43,196 bases of DNA, from NCBI GenBank assembly GCA_016934635.1, contig JAFGSK010000023.1, positions 1 to 43,196 of the forward strand, written 5' to 3'. This document shows positions 24,425 through 31,108 of the stretch, piece by piece. The notes beneath the pieces were generated by a model. The model worked only from the letters and a program-made list of their open reading frames with translations, did not search any database and was not told the DNA's origin. The stretch is from Caldifarciminota bacterium (GTDB taxonomy: Bacteria > Hydrothermota > Tepidihabitantia > B3-TA06). The position numbers and the translations under genes are program-made. Positions within the stretch are counted from its first letter, which is position 1. Each line of letters opens with the position of its first letter.

Positions 24425-24820
24425 TTAAGGAAGTATCCGCTGACCCTGCCATTTACCGATCTGTTTGGAATGAGGTAATGACCAGGTGCCTTCGGCGTAT
24501 CCGGGCTTGATGTTTTCGTCGAAGTAGCCGTCCCAAACACCTATTTCGTTGCCTTTGTGGTCGTAGATTATACCTTTTTCTATCTTGTAGATTCCGTGTC
24601 CTGCGTACTCCAGAACCGCATAGAGTTTTCCGTATTCGCCGTCCGAATTGACCCATTCGCCTTTAAAATATGGAGGATCTTGTTCCTTACCGAAGAGGGT
24701 GCCTTTCCATTCGCCTTCAGAGTCTCCCCAGAACTTTCCGTGCCAGTCTGTTTTTGCCATTAAGGTGCCGGCTGAAACAAGCATCGTTAGAACGCCGACG
24801 ATAAGCAGAGCTTTCTTCAT
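24425..24820 (-). CDS. Small exported protein (copy 2 of a pair)
   Basis: A 131-residue protein with signal peptide MKKALLIVGVLTMLVSAGTLMA. The mature protein is rich in Gly, Trp and Tyr: WHGKFWGDSEGEWKGTL, 'GEWVNSDGEYGKLYAVLEY', 'GTWSLPHSKQIGKWQGQ'. The repeating G-x-W/Y and strand-turn pattern suggests a small beta barrel or sandwich. It is a paralogue of the gene 31 bases upstream. Function unknown. Confidence 0.78.
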   Translation of the reverse strand: MKKALLIVGVLTMLVSAGTLMAKTDWHGKFWGDSEGEWKGTLFGKEQDPPYFKGEWVNSDGEYGKLYAVLEYAGHGIYKIEKGIIYDHKGNEIGVWDGYFDENIKPGYAEGTWSLPHSKQIGKWQGQRILP

Positions 24821-24851
24821 GATGATCTCCTATGTTTTATGGTTATGAAGT

Positions 24852-25217
24852 TTACTGGGAACCTTCCCAGGTGCCTTCACCTTCTTCTGTCCACCATGGA
24901 CCTGTTTCGTGAGTGTCATTATAGATAGAAAAGGTGCCGGACCAGTGACCTATTATTTCACCGTCGTCACTTAAGATATCGCCTTCCTTGAAGACGTAGT
25001 TTCCGTTATAGATGTCGCCTTCTGCGTACAAGGTACCTGTTTGGCCTTCTTTTGACATCCAAACGCCCTGAAAAAGAACCGGGTCCTGGAAAGCAGTTAT
25101 GGTTGCTTTCCACTCACCAGAATCGTAGCCCGTGTATGTTCCGCTCCAGTTGGCGGCAACTACTGCGGTAGCACCAACAGTCACAAGAGTTATAATGATA
25201 AGGCTTTTTTTGAACAT
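24852..25217 (-). CDS. Small exported protein (copy 1 of a pair)
   Basis: A 121-residue protein; ATG 25217 is chosen because it begins a signal peptide (MFKKSLIIITLVTVGATAVVA) with GGAGG upstream. Longer in-frame starts cross the promoter. Mature part: 'NWSGTYTGYDSGEWKATIT', GVWMSKEGQTGTLYAEG, 'GHWSGTFSIY', ending GTWEGSQ. It shares G-E-W-K, G-x-L-Y-A and G-T-W with copy 2 in the same order, so the pair arose by tandem duplication. The promoter (25267-25295) ends 50 bases upstream. Role unknown. Confidence 0.78.
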   Translation of the reverse strand: MFKKSLIIITLVTVGATAVVAANWSGTYTGYDSGEWKATITAFQDPVLFQGVWMSKEGQTGTLYAEGDIYNGNYVFKEGDILSDDGEIIGHWSGTFSIYNDTHETGPWWTEEGEGTWEGSQ

Positions 25218-25266
25218 TAGCGCCTCCAGTGATTTTAAGATAAGGAACCACTCCTTATCCTGCAGA

Positions 25267-25295
25267 AGTATAGATAAAGTAGGTATGTTTGTCAA
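25267..25295 (-). promoter_or_regulatory. Promoter for the exported-protein pair
   Basis: Minus strand TTGACA (25290-25295), 17-bp spacer, TATACT (25267-25272). Four bases upstream of the -35 box begins the repeat at 25300-25332, an arrangement repeated at 43154-43196. Confidence 0.82.
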
Positions 25296-25299
25296 GTGT

Positions 25300-25332
25300 G
25301 CGCATTGCCTCATCAGAAATCCACCTGACTGA
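25300..25332. repeat. 33-bp motif, copy A (left end of IS-like element)
   Basis: GCGCATTGCCTCATCAGAAA followed by TCCACCTGACTGA is identical to 43164-43196, where the window stops. A diverged copy is at 25363-25397. Confidence 0.9.
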
Positions 25333-25362
25333 AGGATGACGTTTGCGGAATAAGTTGTCTGG

Positions 25363-25397
25363 TTGCCTCACATAAGAATCCACCTGACCGAAGGACG
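25363..25397. repeat. Diverged second copy of the 33-bp motif
   Basis: TTGCCTCA then ATCCACCTGACCGAAGGACGA matches copy A (25305-25338) with 58-59 bp offset, one inserted base in the middle and two substitutions in the tail. Two sites at one end are common transposase-binding arrangements. Confidence 0.75.
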
Positions 25398-25456
25398 AAC
25401 GAAGGGAGTTCCGAAGGACGAACGAAGGGAGTTCCGAAGGACGAACGAAGGGAGTT
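25388..25456. repeat. Three perfect 23-bp tandem repeats
   Basis: CCGAAGGACGAACGAAGGG plus AGTT occurs at 25388-25410, 25411-25433 and 25434-25456 without change. The unit starts inside the diverged 33-bp motif. Confidence 0.95.
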
Positions 25457-25470
25457 ACGAGAAACGGACT

Positions 25471-25507
25471 ATGATCGTATCTGGAACAATATCAAGGAGA
25501 CGATCAT
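25471..25507 (+). promoter_or_regulatory. Hairpin around the transposase ribosome binding site
   Basis: ATGATCGT (25471-25478) and ACGATCAT (25500-25507) are exact inverted repeats that enclose the AAGGAG ribosome site (25494-25499) and abut the ATG at 25508. In mRNA this could limit transposase translation. Confidence 0.55.
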
Positions 25508-26698
25508 ATGGCACTGACGTTAAAGACAAGGAGAGAAGTGAGTAAAGAGACTTTCAAGCGCTATCAGAAAGCCCGCAAGAGTGAGAAGACGAAGATACTG
25601 GATGAGTATGTGGCTTTAACTGGCTACACCAGGCACCATGCAGCTCAGGTTTTATCCAGATGGGGTAAACGAAGCCCACCCAAGCATACCCGTTGTAAGC
25701 CTGTGGTATATGATTACAAGGTATTCGAGGCGCTAAGGAGGGTATGGATAGTATGCGACTGTATCTGCGGCAAGCGATTGGCTCCTTATCTAGCTGAGAT
25801 AGTGCCGGTTCTTGAGTCCTGCGGCGAGTTGGTAGTGGACGATGTTACCAGGGATAAGCTTGTCAGTATAAGCGCTGCCACGATAGATAGGCTATTAGCG
25901 CCGGAGAGAGCAAAGTATGTTCTGAAACCCAGGAGTGCACCTGTATTCTCGCTTATGAATCGGATACCTGTAAAGACATTCTCGGAGTGGGATAAGACTG
26001 AGCCTGGGCACGAGCAGGTGGATCTCGTGGAACACAACGGAGGAGTTACGAAAGGGGAATATGCTAATACGGTGGTACTCACGGACGTGTGTACTAGCTG
26101 GACCCAGATGCAAGCGGTACTCAACAAAGCCCAGATAAGGGTATTTCGGGCTCTGGAGGAGGAGATAGAAGAGATTCCCTTCGACGTTGAAGGACTTCAC
26201 TCCGACGGTGGCAAGGAGTTTATTAACCATCACTTGAAGGAGTATTGTGAAGACAAAGGGATAGTCTTTACCCATTCGCGCAGCTACAAGAAGAATGACA
26301 ACTGCTACGTTGAGCAGCGCAACGGGAACATCGTTCGCAGGGCGGTGGGATACGCAAGATACAGTGGGGAAAAAGAAGTGAAGCTTCTCAACGAGTTGTA
26401 TGTTTCGCTGAAGCTCTACGTGAACTTCTTCCAGCCAGTGATGAGGCTTGAGGAAAAGACACGTTTAGGCAGCAAGGTGAGGAAGCGTTACGATGCAGCT
26501 AAGACACCTTATCAAAGGGTGTTGGAATGTACCAAGATAGACGATAGTGTGAAGGAAGCTCTGCGCAAGAAGTATCGTACCCTGAATCCAGCTGAGCTAA
26601 AAAGAAAGATCACACGCTGTCAGAATAGACTAATCAAGTACGCGTCAAAAGATGGAGGACGGACTCTCCAGTTTGCCCAAAAACCGTCAGGGTTTTAA
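25508..26698 (+). CDS. DDE integrase-core transposase
   Basis: A 396-residue transposase. N-terminal 80 residues carry a helix-turn-helix-like region (SKETFKRYQKARKSEKTKIL, 'GYTRHHAAQVLSRWGKR'). The catalytic core has D172 (EQVDLVEHNGG), D233 (LHSDGGKEF) and E269 (CYVEQRNGN): 35 residues between the last two, the DD(35)E spacing of retroviral-type integrases. AAGGAG lies 8 bases upstream of the ATG. The last residues (DGGRTLQFAQKPSGF) come from a REP-like piece and flanking DNA, so the native 3' end is probably lost. The stop overlaps the end of the opposing Mut7-C gene by 12 bases. IS family not assigned. Confidence 0.88.
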   Translation: MALTLKTRREVSKETFKRYQKARKSEKTKILDEYVALTGYTRHHAAQVLSRWGKRSPPKHTRCKPVVYDYKVFEALRRVWIVCDCICGKRLAPYLAEIVPVLESCGELVVDDVTRDKLVSISAATIDRLLAPERAKYVLKPRSAPVFSLMNRIPVKTFSEWDKTEPGHEQVDLVEHNGGVTKGEYANTVVLTDVCTSWTQMQAVLNKAQIRVFRALEEEIEEIPFDVEGLHSDGGKEFINHHLKEYCEDKGIVFTHSRSYKKNDNCYVEQRNGNIVRRAVGYARYSGEKEVKLLNELYVSLKLYVNFFQPVMRLEEKTRLGSKVRKRYDAAKTPYQRVLECTKIDDSVKEALRKKYRTLNPAELKRKITRCQNRLIKYASKDGGRTLQFAQKPSGF

Positions 26699-27148
26699 CT
26701 TCCTCAATTTCCACAGCATGGCTTCGTGATGCGAGCCCGGCCAGAAGACCTTGCCGCATCCCGGGCAGCGGTAAAACTTCTCCTGAGTCTCGTAGGTATA
26801 AAAAGGCACCTTGCCCTTGACTTGCGCTTTATCAACTTCCTCGAGTTTCTCGTTACACTCGATACACCTCGTGAACGGCTCACCTGCTGACAGAACCCGA
26901 AACTTCCTCTCGAGCTGAACCAACTGCTCGGTCAGCTTTTCGTTTTCCACGAACACGAGCCGTTCATCCGTTAATCCTTGTTTGCGGGTGAGAAGTATCC
27001 TGCCCTCGGCCTTGGCTTTTTTCAGTAAGACCTCGGTAGATTTGCCCTTCACGTATTCACTGTCCCACCCAAGCACACGCAGCCAGCGGGCAAGCTTTCC
27101 CAGCATAGCATCGACGATGAAACGGTGTTCTGGTCGGCCTGGATTCAT
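26687..27148 (-). CDS. Mut7-C PIN-like domain protein with zinc ribbon
   Basis: A 153-residue protein of the Mut7-C (DUF82) RNase-like family. The opening FIVDAMLGKLARWLRVLGWD with Asp13 matches the PIN-like core, and C95-x-x-C98 with C128-x-x-C131 forms the usual zinc ribbon, ending PGSHHEAML. A key change: the usual LTRD acidic residue is Lys56 here (LLTRKQG), and the middle acidic residue region reads GKSTEV. Loss of nuclease activity is therefore likely but unproven. ATG 27148 lies 7 bases from the -10 box. Its C-terminus overlaps the convergent transposase frame, but is not visibly damaged. Confidence 0.82.
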   Translation of the reverse strand: MNPGRPEHRFIVDAMLGKLARWLRVLGWDSEYVKGKSTEVLLKKAKAEGRILLTRKQGLTDERLVFVENEKLTEQLVQLERKFRVLSAGEPFTRCIECNEKLEEVDKAQVKGKVPFYTYETQEKFYRCPGCGKVFWPGSHHEAMLWKLRKLKP

Positions 27149-27155
27149 TGTTTTG

Positions 27156-27183
27156 ATTGTAGAGTTTACCGGAAGAAGGTCAA
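27156..27183 (-). promoter_or_regulatory. Promoter for the Mut7-C-like gene
   Basis: Minus strand TTGACC (27178-27183), 16-bp spacer, TACAAT (27156-27161), 7 bases to ATG, giving a leaderless or near-leaderless mRNA. The rest of the gap to 27369 (an 83-codon plus-strand frame) has no convincing start. Confidence 0.62.
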
Positions 27184-27369
27184 GTACCCTGCGCTGAGTT
27201 ATGGTTTGTGGAGAACCTTTAGGTCAGAAAAGCGTGGCTTTACGGCCAACCGAGCCCGGCTGAGTGTTTACCTTCGTGAGTTCAATAACGAAGTGCGTCA
27301 CCTTTACCCAAAAAACGGGCACAGGGGAAAACGTGATGAAGCCCTTAAGGATACCTTCCTACTGAAGAG

Positions 27370-27891
27370 CTAATGACTCTCTACGTAGCGGGCGAAATTC
27401 TTAAGGATCCGCTTGCCGTCGGCTTTGGCAATGCCGGTGTAGAGTCCTTCAAAACCTGCCGCGTCAACCTCGACTATGCTTAAGAAATGCAACCGGGTGC
27501 GTCCGGAACCCAAGGATTCAAGGCTCCAGCATCCTTCGGTGCGGCTGACCTTGATTGGCAGCGGAGATTCCACGACATGGTTGATGGTCTTAGTTCCCAC
27601 CCTGATTCCCTGTTCCATAATCCACTTGTAGTTAGTTACCTCGATGTGAACAAAGGGGAAGTCACCTATATAGCGTACCTTGTACCAATTATCTCCGCCG
27701 TCCAGCGAATCGATGCTCTTGACGTTGTCGATGTATTCCTTCAGGTGATGGAACTCCCACAGCATGGGCCATACATCTTCAACCGAACGTTCGATATCCA
27801 TCGAAGCCATGAGAGTAAACACCTTTCCGTCACGCTGCACATCGGTCTTGGGTGTGGCAAGGGCGAACATGCAAAGAAGTATTCTAAACAT
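27370..27891 (-). CDS. START/SRPBCC-like protein, possibly exported
   Basis: A 173-residue protein. After MFRILLCMFALATPKTDV (a weak signal peptide or anchor), the domain begins 'MASMDIERSVEDVWPMLWEF' with the SRPBCC pattern (helix, long cavity, 'GVTKTINHVVESPLPIKVSR'-like strands, and a final helix KRILKNFARYVE). These proteins bind lipids or hydrophobic ligands in a cup. No ligand can be named. It starts 42 bases after purC on the same strand, with a 15-codon frame in between (27884-27931). Confidence 0.68.
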   Translation of the reverse strand: MFRILLCMFALATPKTDVQRDGKVFTLMASMDIERSVEDVWPMLWEFHHLKEYIDNVKSIDSLDGGDNWYKVRYIGDFPFVHIEVTNYKWIMEQGIRVGTKTINHVVESPLPIKVSRTEGCWSLESLGSGRTRLHFLSIVEVDAAGFEGLYTGIAKADGKRILKNFARYVESH

Positions 27892-27931
27892 CAGTGCTTC
27901 CCTTCTTGAAGTTATCGAAGGCTTTTGACAT
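27884..27931 (-). CDS. Possible 15-residue leader peptide upstream of the START-like gene
   Basis: ATG at 27931, two bases after the purC stop, encodes MSKAFDNFKKGSTDV and ends at TAG 27884-27886, overlapping the ATG of the next gene (27891). It could couple translation from purC; chance is equally likely at this length. Confidence 0.2.
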   Translation of the reverse strand: MSKAFDNFKKGSTDV

Positions 27932-27933
27932 GA

Positions 27934-28710
27934 TCAGACCTCCGTAAACCGGTCGGTCATCTCGGCCACCCTTGCGTAAAGCGCGCGGGTTTCCTCAAGG
28001 TCGCGGGTTTCGCGGTATACCTGTTTATCGAGTTGTTTGTTCTTTTCACCGCCGGGCCAGATACGCCATGAATCGTTGTCTATTACGTCGGCTACCACCA
28101 GCGCTCCATCGTCGGTGCGACCGAATTCTATCTTGAGATCGACGAGTTTGATGTCTTGTTGCACCCAGGCGTCAGCAAGTATCTCAAAAACTTCCCGTCC
28201 GGTTTTTATCACCTTTTCAAGCTCCTCTGGGGTCAGCATAGGTTCAATCTCCTCTATAACGTTCTCTTCTGATACAGGTTCCTTTGCAGGATGCAAAAAC
28301 CAACTGTCCTCGCTAAAGGCAACTATAGGGTCGTGCCTGGAGTCGTCTTTTAGGAAAAACTCGACCGGTCTGGGGTCGAAATCCATGCCTTCTCGGGCCA
28401 GGGGATTGCGCTTGAGATAGGAGCCTGTTGCAGTACCCCGGATCACCACCTCCAAAGGAATCATCCTGCACCTCTTGCAGTGAAGCTTCAATGGATCGAT
28501 ACGCCCAAGATAATGGGTTGCTACACCCTTGCGATTGAGAAGCTCGAATACGTTTGCGGTAGTCCGGGTGGCAAACCCGGCCTTGCCTTCGATAACATCG
28601 TGCTGATCACCGTCACCTGAGGTTATGTCATCCTTGGCAACCATCTGGACAGTGCCGTCGCCCAGATCGTAGATGATCTTGGTTTTACCCTCTATTAGTT
28701 TATCCATCAT
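27934..28710 (-). CDS. purC: Phosphoribosylaminoimidazole-succinocarboxamide synthase
   Basis: A 258-residue SAICAR synthase, the step of purine synthesis that joins aspartate to CAIR with ATP. Motifs are all there: LIEGKTKIIYDLG (N-terminal ATP loop), 'MIPLEVVIRGTATGSYLKR' (substrate-binding core), 'KDDSRHDPIVAF', and 'LVDLKIEFGRTDDGALVVAD' with a following D-x-W-R-I-W-P. ATG 28710 is chosen over an upstream TTG because GGAG lies 9 bases before it. No other purine gene is in the window. It may be co-transcribed with the methyltransferase and SDR genes upstream (94 bases away from the SDR). Confidence 0.95.
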   Translation of the reverse strand: MMDKLIEGKTKIIYDLGDGTVQMVAKDDITSGDGDQHDVIEGKAGFATRTTANVFELLNRKGVATHYLGRIDPLKLHCKRCRMIPLEVVIRGTATGSYLKRNPLAREGMDFDPRPVEFFLKDDSRHDPIVAFSEDSWFLHPAKEPVSEENVIEEIEPMLTPEELEKVIKTGREVFEILADAWVQQDIKLVDLKIEFGRTDDGALVVADVIDNDSWRIWPGGEKNKQLDKQVYRETRDLEETRALYARVAEMTDRFTEV

Positions 28711-28804
28711 TGAATTTTCTCCATTGCCGTCCAAAAGTCAACCTGACCGCAGGTTAATCGAGAAGGGTTCCAACATACAATCAAGTTAGACGAATGTTCT
28801 TAAG

Positions 28805-29683
28805 TTAGGGTTTCGTATTCGATCTCAGGCCTGTCAATTTACGGCTTATCTCCCACAGCCGGATCCCAGCTTCCACATTATAAGAGGTTTTAGACGATGG
28901 AACATCTTTTAGGTTCTCGTAATACTTGCCGGTTACGCCTTCAACGCCTTTAGAGCTAGCGACGTAGACTATGGTTTCTGCGCCTTGTTGTGGGGTCTTG
29001 GCCATCTTTGAAACCATCCACTTCGTGAATTCCCCGAACCCGCCGGGCTGCATGCCTAGACCGGTGGCTGTGAATCCCGGATTCACTACGTTTACCGTTA
29101 CCCCGGTACCTTCAAGTCGTCTGGCCAGCTCGTAGGTGAAGAGAATGTTTGCCAGCTTGGACCGACCGTAAGCCTTGAAACCTTTGTAGCCCTTGGCAGT
29201 CTGCAGGTCATCAAACGGCATCCTTCTTTCCCTTGCATGGATGCCCGAGGAAACATTGATTATCCGGGCCGGGGAGCTGGCCTTGAGAACATCCAAGAGA
29301 AGATCGGTCAAGAGAAAATGTGAAAGATAATTAAGGGCGAATGTGAGTTCAAATCCATCCTCAGTTTCGAAACGGGTGTTGAAGAATCCGCCGACGTTGT
29401 TGACAAGAACGTGGAGACGGTTGTGCCTGCTAGTGAAGTCTTGGGAGACCTTGCGAACCTCACGCTGAACGGAAAGGTCGGCGACCATATACCCAACCCC
29501 ATCGTTTCCGGTTTCTTTCTTTATATGGTCGACGGTCGCTTCGCATTTTTCCTTGCTTCGACCTACCAGGATTACCATCGCCCCCAGTCGAGCCATCTCG
29601 AAGGCCGTTGCCTTTCCTAGCCCTGAAGTAGCGCCGGTAACCAGTGCGATCTTACCGTGCATGGGCCTATCCTGCATGTTCAT
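28805..29683 (-). CDS. Short-chain dehydrogenase/reductase (retinol dehydrogenase-like)
   Basis: A 292-residue classical SDR. The nucleotide-binding TGATSGLG motif is at residues 16-23, NNVG at 95-98, Ser145/146 in INVSSG and the catalytic Tyr172-x-x-x-Lys176 (AYGRSK). The length and 'FELTFALNYLSHFLLTDLLLD' stretch match the retinol dehydrogenase/WW-oxidoreductase-like group; substrate is unknown. The 5' end lies 12 bases after the methyltransferase stop, so the two are an operon. Confidence 0.9.
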   Translation of the reverse strand: MNMQDRPMHGKIALVTGATSGLGKATAFEMARLGAMVILVGRSKEKCEATVDHIKKETGNDGVGYMVADLSVQREVRKVSQDFTSRHNRLHVLVNNVGGFFNTRFETEDGFELTFALNYLSHFLLTDLLLDVLKASSPARIINVSSGIHARERRMPFDDLQTAKGYKGFKAYGRSKLANILFTYELARRLEGTGVTVNVVNPGFTATGLGMQPGGFGEFTKWMVSKMAKTPQQGAETIVYVASSKGVEGVTGKYYENLKDVPSSKTSYNVEAGIRLWEISRKLTGLRSNTKP

Positions 29684-29695
29684 TAACCCCCATCA

Positions 29696-30346
29696 TCATT
29701 TTATAAACCGAGCCGTATAGTTCCAGAAACTACCCTGGACTTCGTCAACTTGAAAACCTGCTTTTTGAGCCAGTTTCACTGTGGTTTTTTTCAAAGGATA
29801 ATCAGGGTCAGGAAAGAACTCGGTCACGGCAAGGATGCCCGAAGGCTTGAGCACGCGAAAGCTCTCCTTCAATGCCTTTTGCCTGTCCGGTATCTCCTGA
29901 AGCACGGTTATCATGTACACGAGATCGAATGAAGAGTCGGTAAAAGGCGTGCCGTAAGCGCTCGCTTCGACGAGTTCTACGTTTTTAATATCCCGGTTTT
30001 CCGGTTTCCGGAGTTTTCTTTCAAGCTGGGCGAGCATCCCGGGCTGGATGTCCAGGGCGTACACTTTTCCTCTGGGACCTACCGCACGTGCAACGAACGT
30101 GGTGTAAGCGCCTGAACCGCAGCCCACCTCGAGGACCTTCATGCCCTGTGATATGCCGGAGCGGGACACAACCTTATCCGCAGGCTGAACACTGCGGCGG
30201 TACCCTGAATCCAGGAACCTCCCGATAAAAGCTGGCGCCGGGAAATGCCAGAGCTTGCGCACTATCTTGGCCACGGTCAGCCACAGTAACACGAACCCCA
30301 CGATTGAGCCAAGAACGATGACGATCATGAGTAACCACGTCGGCAT
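29696..30346 (-). CDS. Membrane-anchored SAM-dependent methyltransferase
   Basis: A 216-residue class I methyltransferase. The first 27 residues form a membrane helix (MPTWLLMIVIVLGSIVGFVL). SAM-binding motif I is VLEVGCGSGA (71-80), followed by YALDIQPGMLAQLERK (motif II) and 'SFDLVYMITVLQEIPDRQKAL'. The pattern is of the Methyltransf_11/UbiE type. Substrate unknown. It precedes the SDR gene, and together they may modify a lipid or quinone; that pairing is inference. AAGGG lies next to the ATG. Confidence 0.85.
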   Translation of the reverse strand: MPTWLLMIVIVLGSIVGFVLLWLTVAKIVRKLWHFPAPAFIGRFLDSGYRRSVQPADKVVSRSGISQGMKVLEVGCGSGAYTTFVARAVGPRGKVYALDIQPGMLAQLERKLRKPENRDIKNVELVEASAYGTPFTDSSFDLVYMITVLQEIPDRQKALKESFRVLKPSGILAVTEFFPDPDYPLKKTTVKLAQKAGFQVDEVQGSFWNYTARFIK

Positions 30347-30441
30347 CCCTTAGCCTATTCAGAACTTCCTCTCAGTCAAGCTCAAAACTCATTTAACGTT
30401 TCAGCAGGACGTTCTCAATTCAATAACGCAATTAATCCTAC

Positions 30442-30469
30442 TTGACAAGTAGTATATTTTGATTAAGCT
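30442..30469 (+). promoter_or_regulatory. Promoter for the hemerythrin-like gene
   Basis: TTGACA (30442-30447), 16-bp spacer, TAAGCT (30464-30469), with AAGGAG upstream of GTG 30497. The promoter remains intact although the gene is frameshifted. Confidence 0.7.
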
Positions 30470-30496
30470 GATGTCAGAGTCGAATAAGGAGATTTT

Positions 30497-31053
30497 GTGA
30501 AGTACGGTGACGAAAAGAAGATGCTTCCGGTTGCTCCGCTGATGATCGAGCACCGGCTCATCGAGAGAATAATTCCTCATATGATGCGTGAGATGCATAG
30601 GATTGAAAAAGATGGTGAACCAGACCCGGTATTTATTGAAAAGGCTGTTGATTTCTTCCGTACCTATGCCGATCGTACCCATCACGGTAAAGAGGAGATA
30701 TTCTGTTCAGGGAGTTAGCTAAGAAAAGTATTCCACCTGATCTTAAAAGAATTATGGAAGAGCTGATCGAAGAGCATCGAACAGGTCGCAAGACCGTGAA
30801 GGCGTTGCTTGCCGCAAAGGAGCGATACAAGATTGGGGAAAAGAAGGCGGTACTGGATATCATCAGACATCTTAAAACCTTGATTGAGTTTTATCCCAAG
30901 CACATCGAGAAAGAGGATAGACATTTCTTTCTTCCCTGCATGGAGTACTTTTCAAACAAGGAGAAAAAAGAAATGCTTGAAGAGTCTTTCCAGTTTGACC
31001 GACGGATGATCCATGAGCATTACGAAAAGGTTCTTGATGAGTTGAGTAAATAA
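30497..31053 (+). pseudogene. Hemerythrin HHE domain protein, frameshifted
   Basis: Two frames make one hemerythrin-like protein. The first part (30497-30718) runs MKYGDEKKMLPVAPLMIEHR, '...THHGKEEIF', then hits TAG after a false CSGS. One base inserted near 30702 would continue as IFLFRELAKKSIPPDLKRIM in the second part (to 31053), which has EELIEEHRTGRK, 'FYPKHIEKEDRHFFLPCMEY' and FDRRMIHEHYEKV. The His/Glu spacing (EHR, HH-xx-E, EHR, KH-xx-KED-x-H) fits the four-helix, di-iron O2- or NO-binding fold. A single-base deletion in TTC-TGT is the simplest explanation. Sequence error cannot be excluded. Confidence 0.85.
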
Positions 31054-31073
31054 TCGGTTTCGAGTAAGCATCC

Positions 31074-31102
31074 TTGACAGTCTTCAGGACTCAATCTATA
31101 AT
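31074..31102 (+). promoter_or_regulatory. Consensus promoter for rtcB, leaderless
   Basis: TTGACA (31074-31079), 17-bp spacer, TATAAT (31097-31102): a perfect sigma-70 consensus. ATG at 31109 is six bases later, on the predicted transcription start. No Shine-Dalgarno sequence is present. Confidence 0.88.
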
Positions 31103-31108
31103 CAATCC

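Larger units (their letters stand above)
25300..26650 (+). mobile_element. IS-like element, left end clear, right end not found
   Basis: The element runs from the 33-bp motif through a diverged direct copy and three tandem 23-bp units to a DDE transposase. No inverted partner of the left motif is seen beyond the transposase; instead a 19-base REP-like piece (26654-26672) follows, and then the 3' end of the Mut7-C gene. The right side may be truncated or the element may lack inverted repeats. Confidence 0.65.

Noticed and set aside
25388..25456. CRISPR array suggested by three perfect 23-bp repeats
   Set aside because: The repeats are directly adjacent, with no spacers, and there are no cas genes.
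27125..27373. 83-codon plus-strand frame between the Mut7-C-like and START-like genes
   Set aside because: It lies over the start and promoter of the Mut7-C-like gene, begins with GTG inside it, and has no ribosome site.
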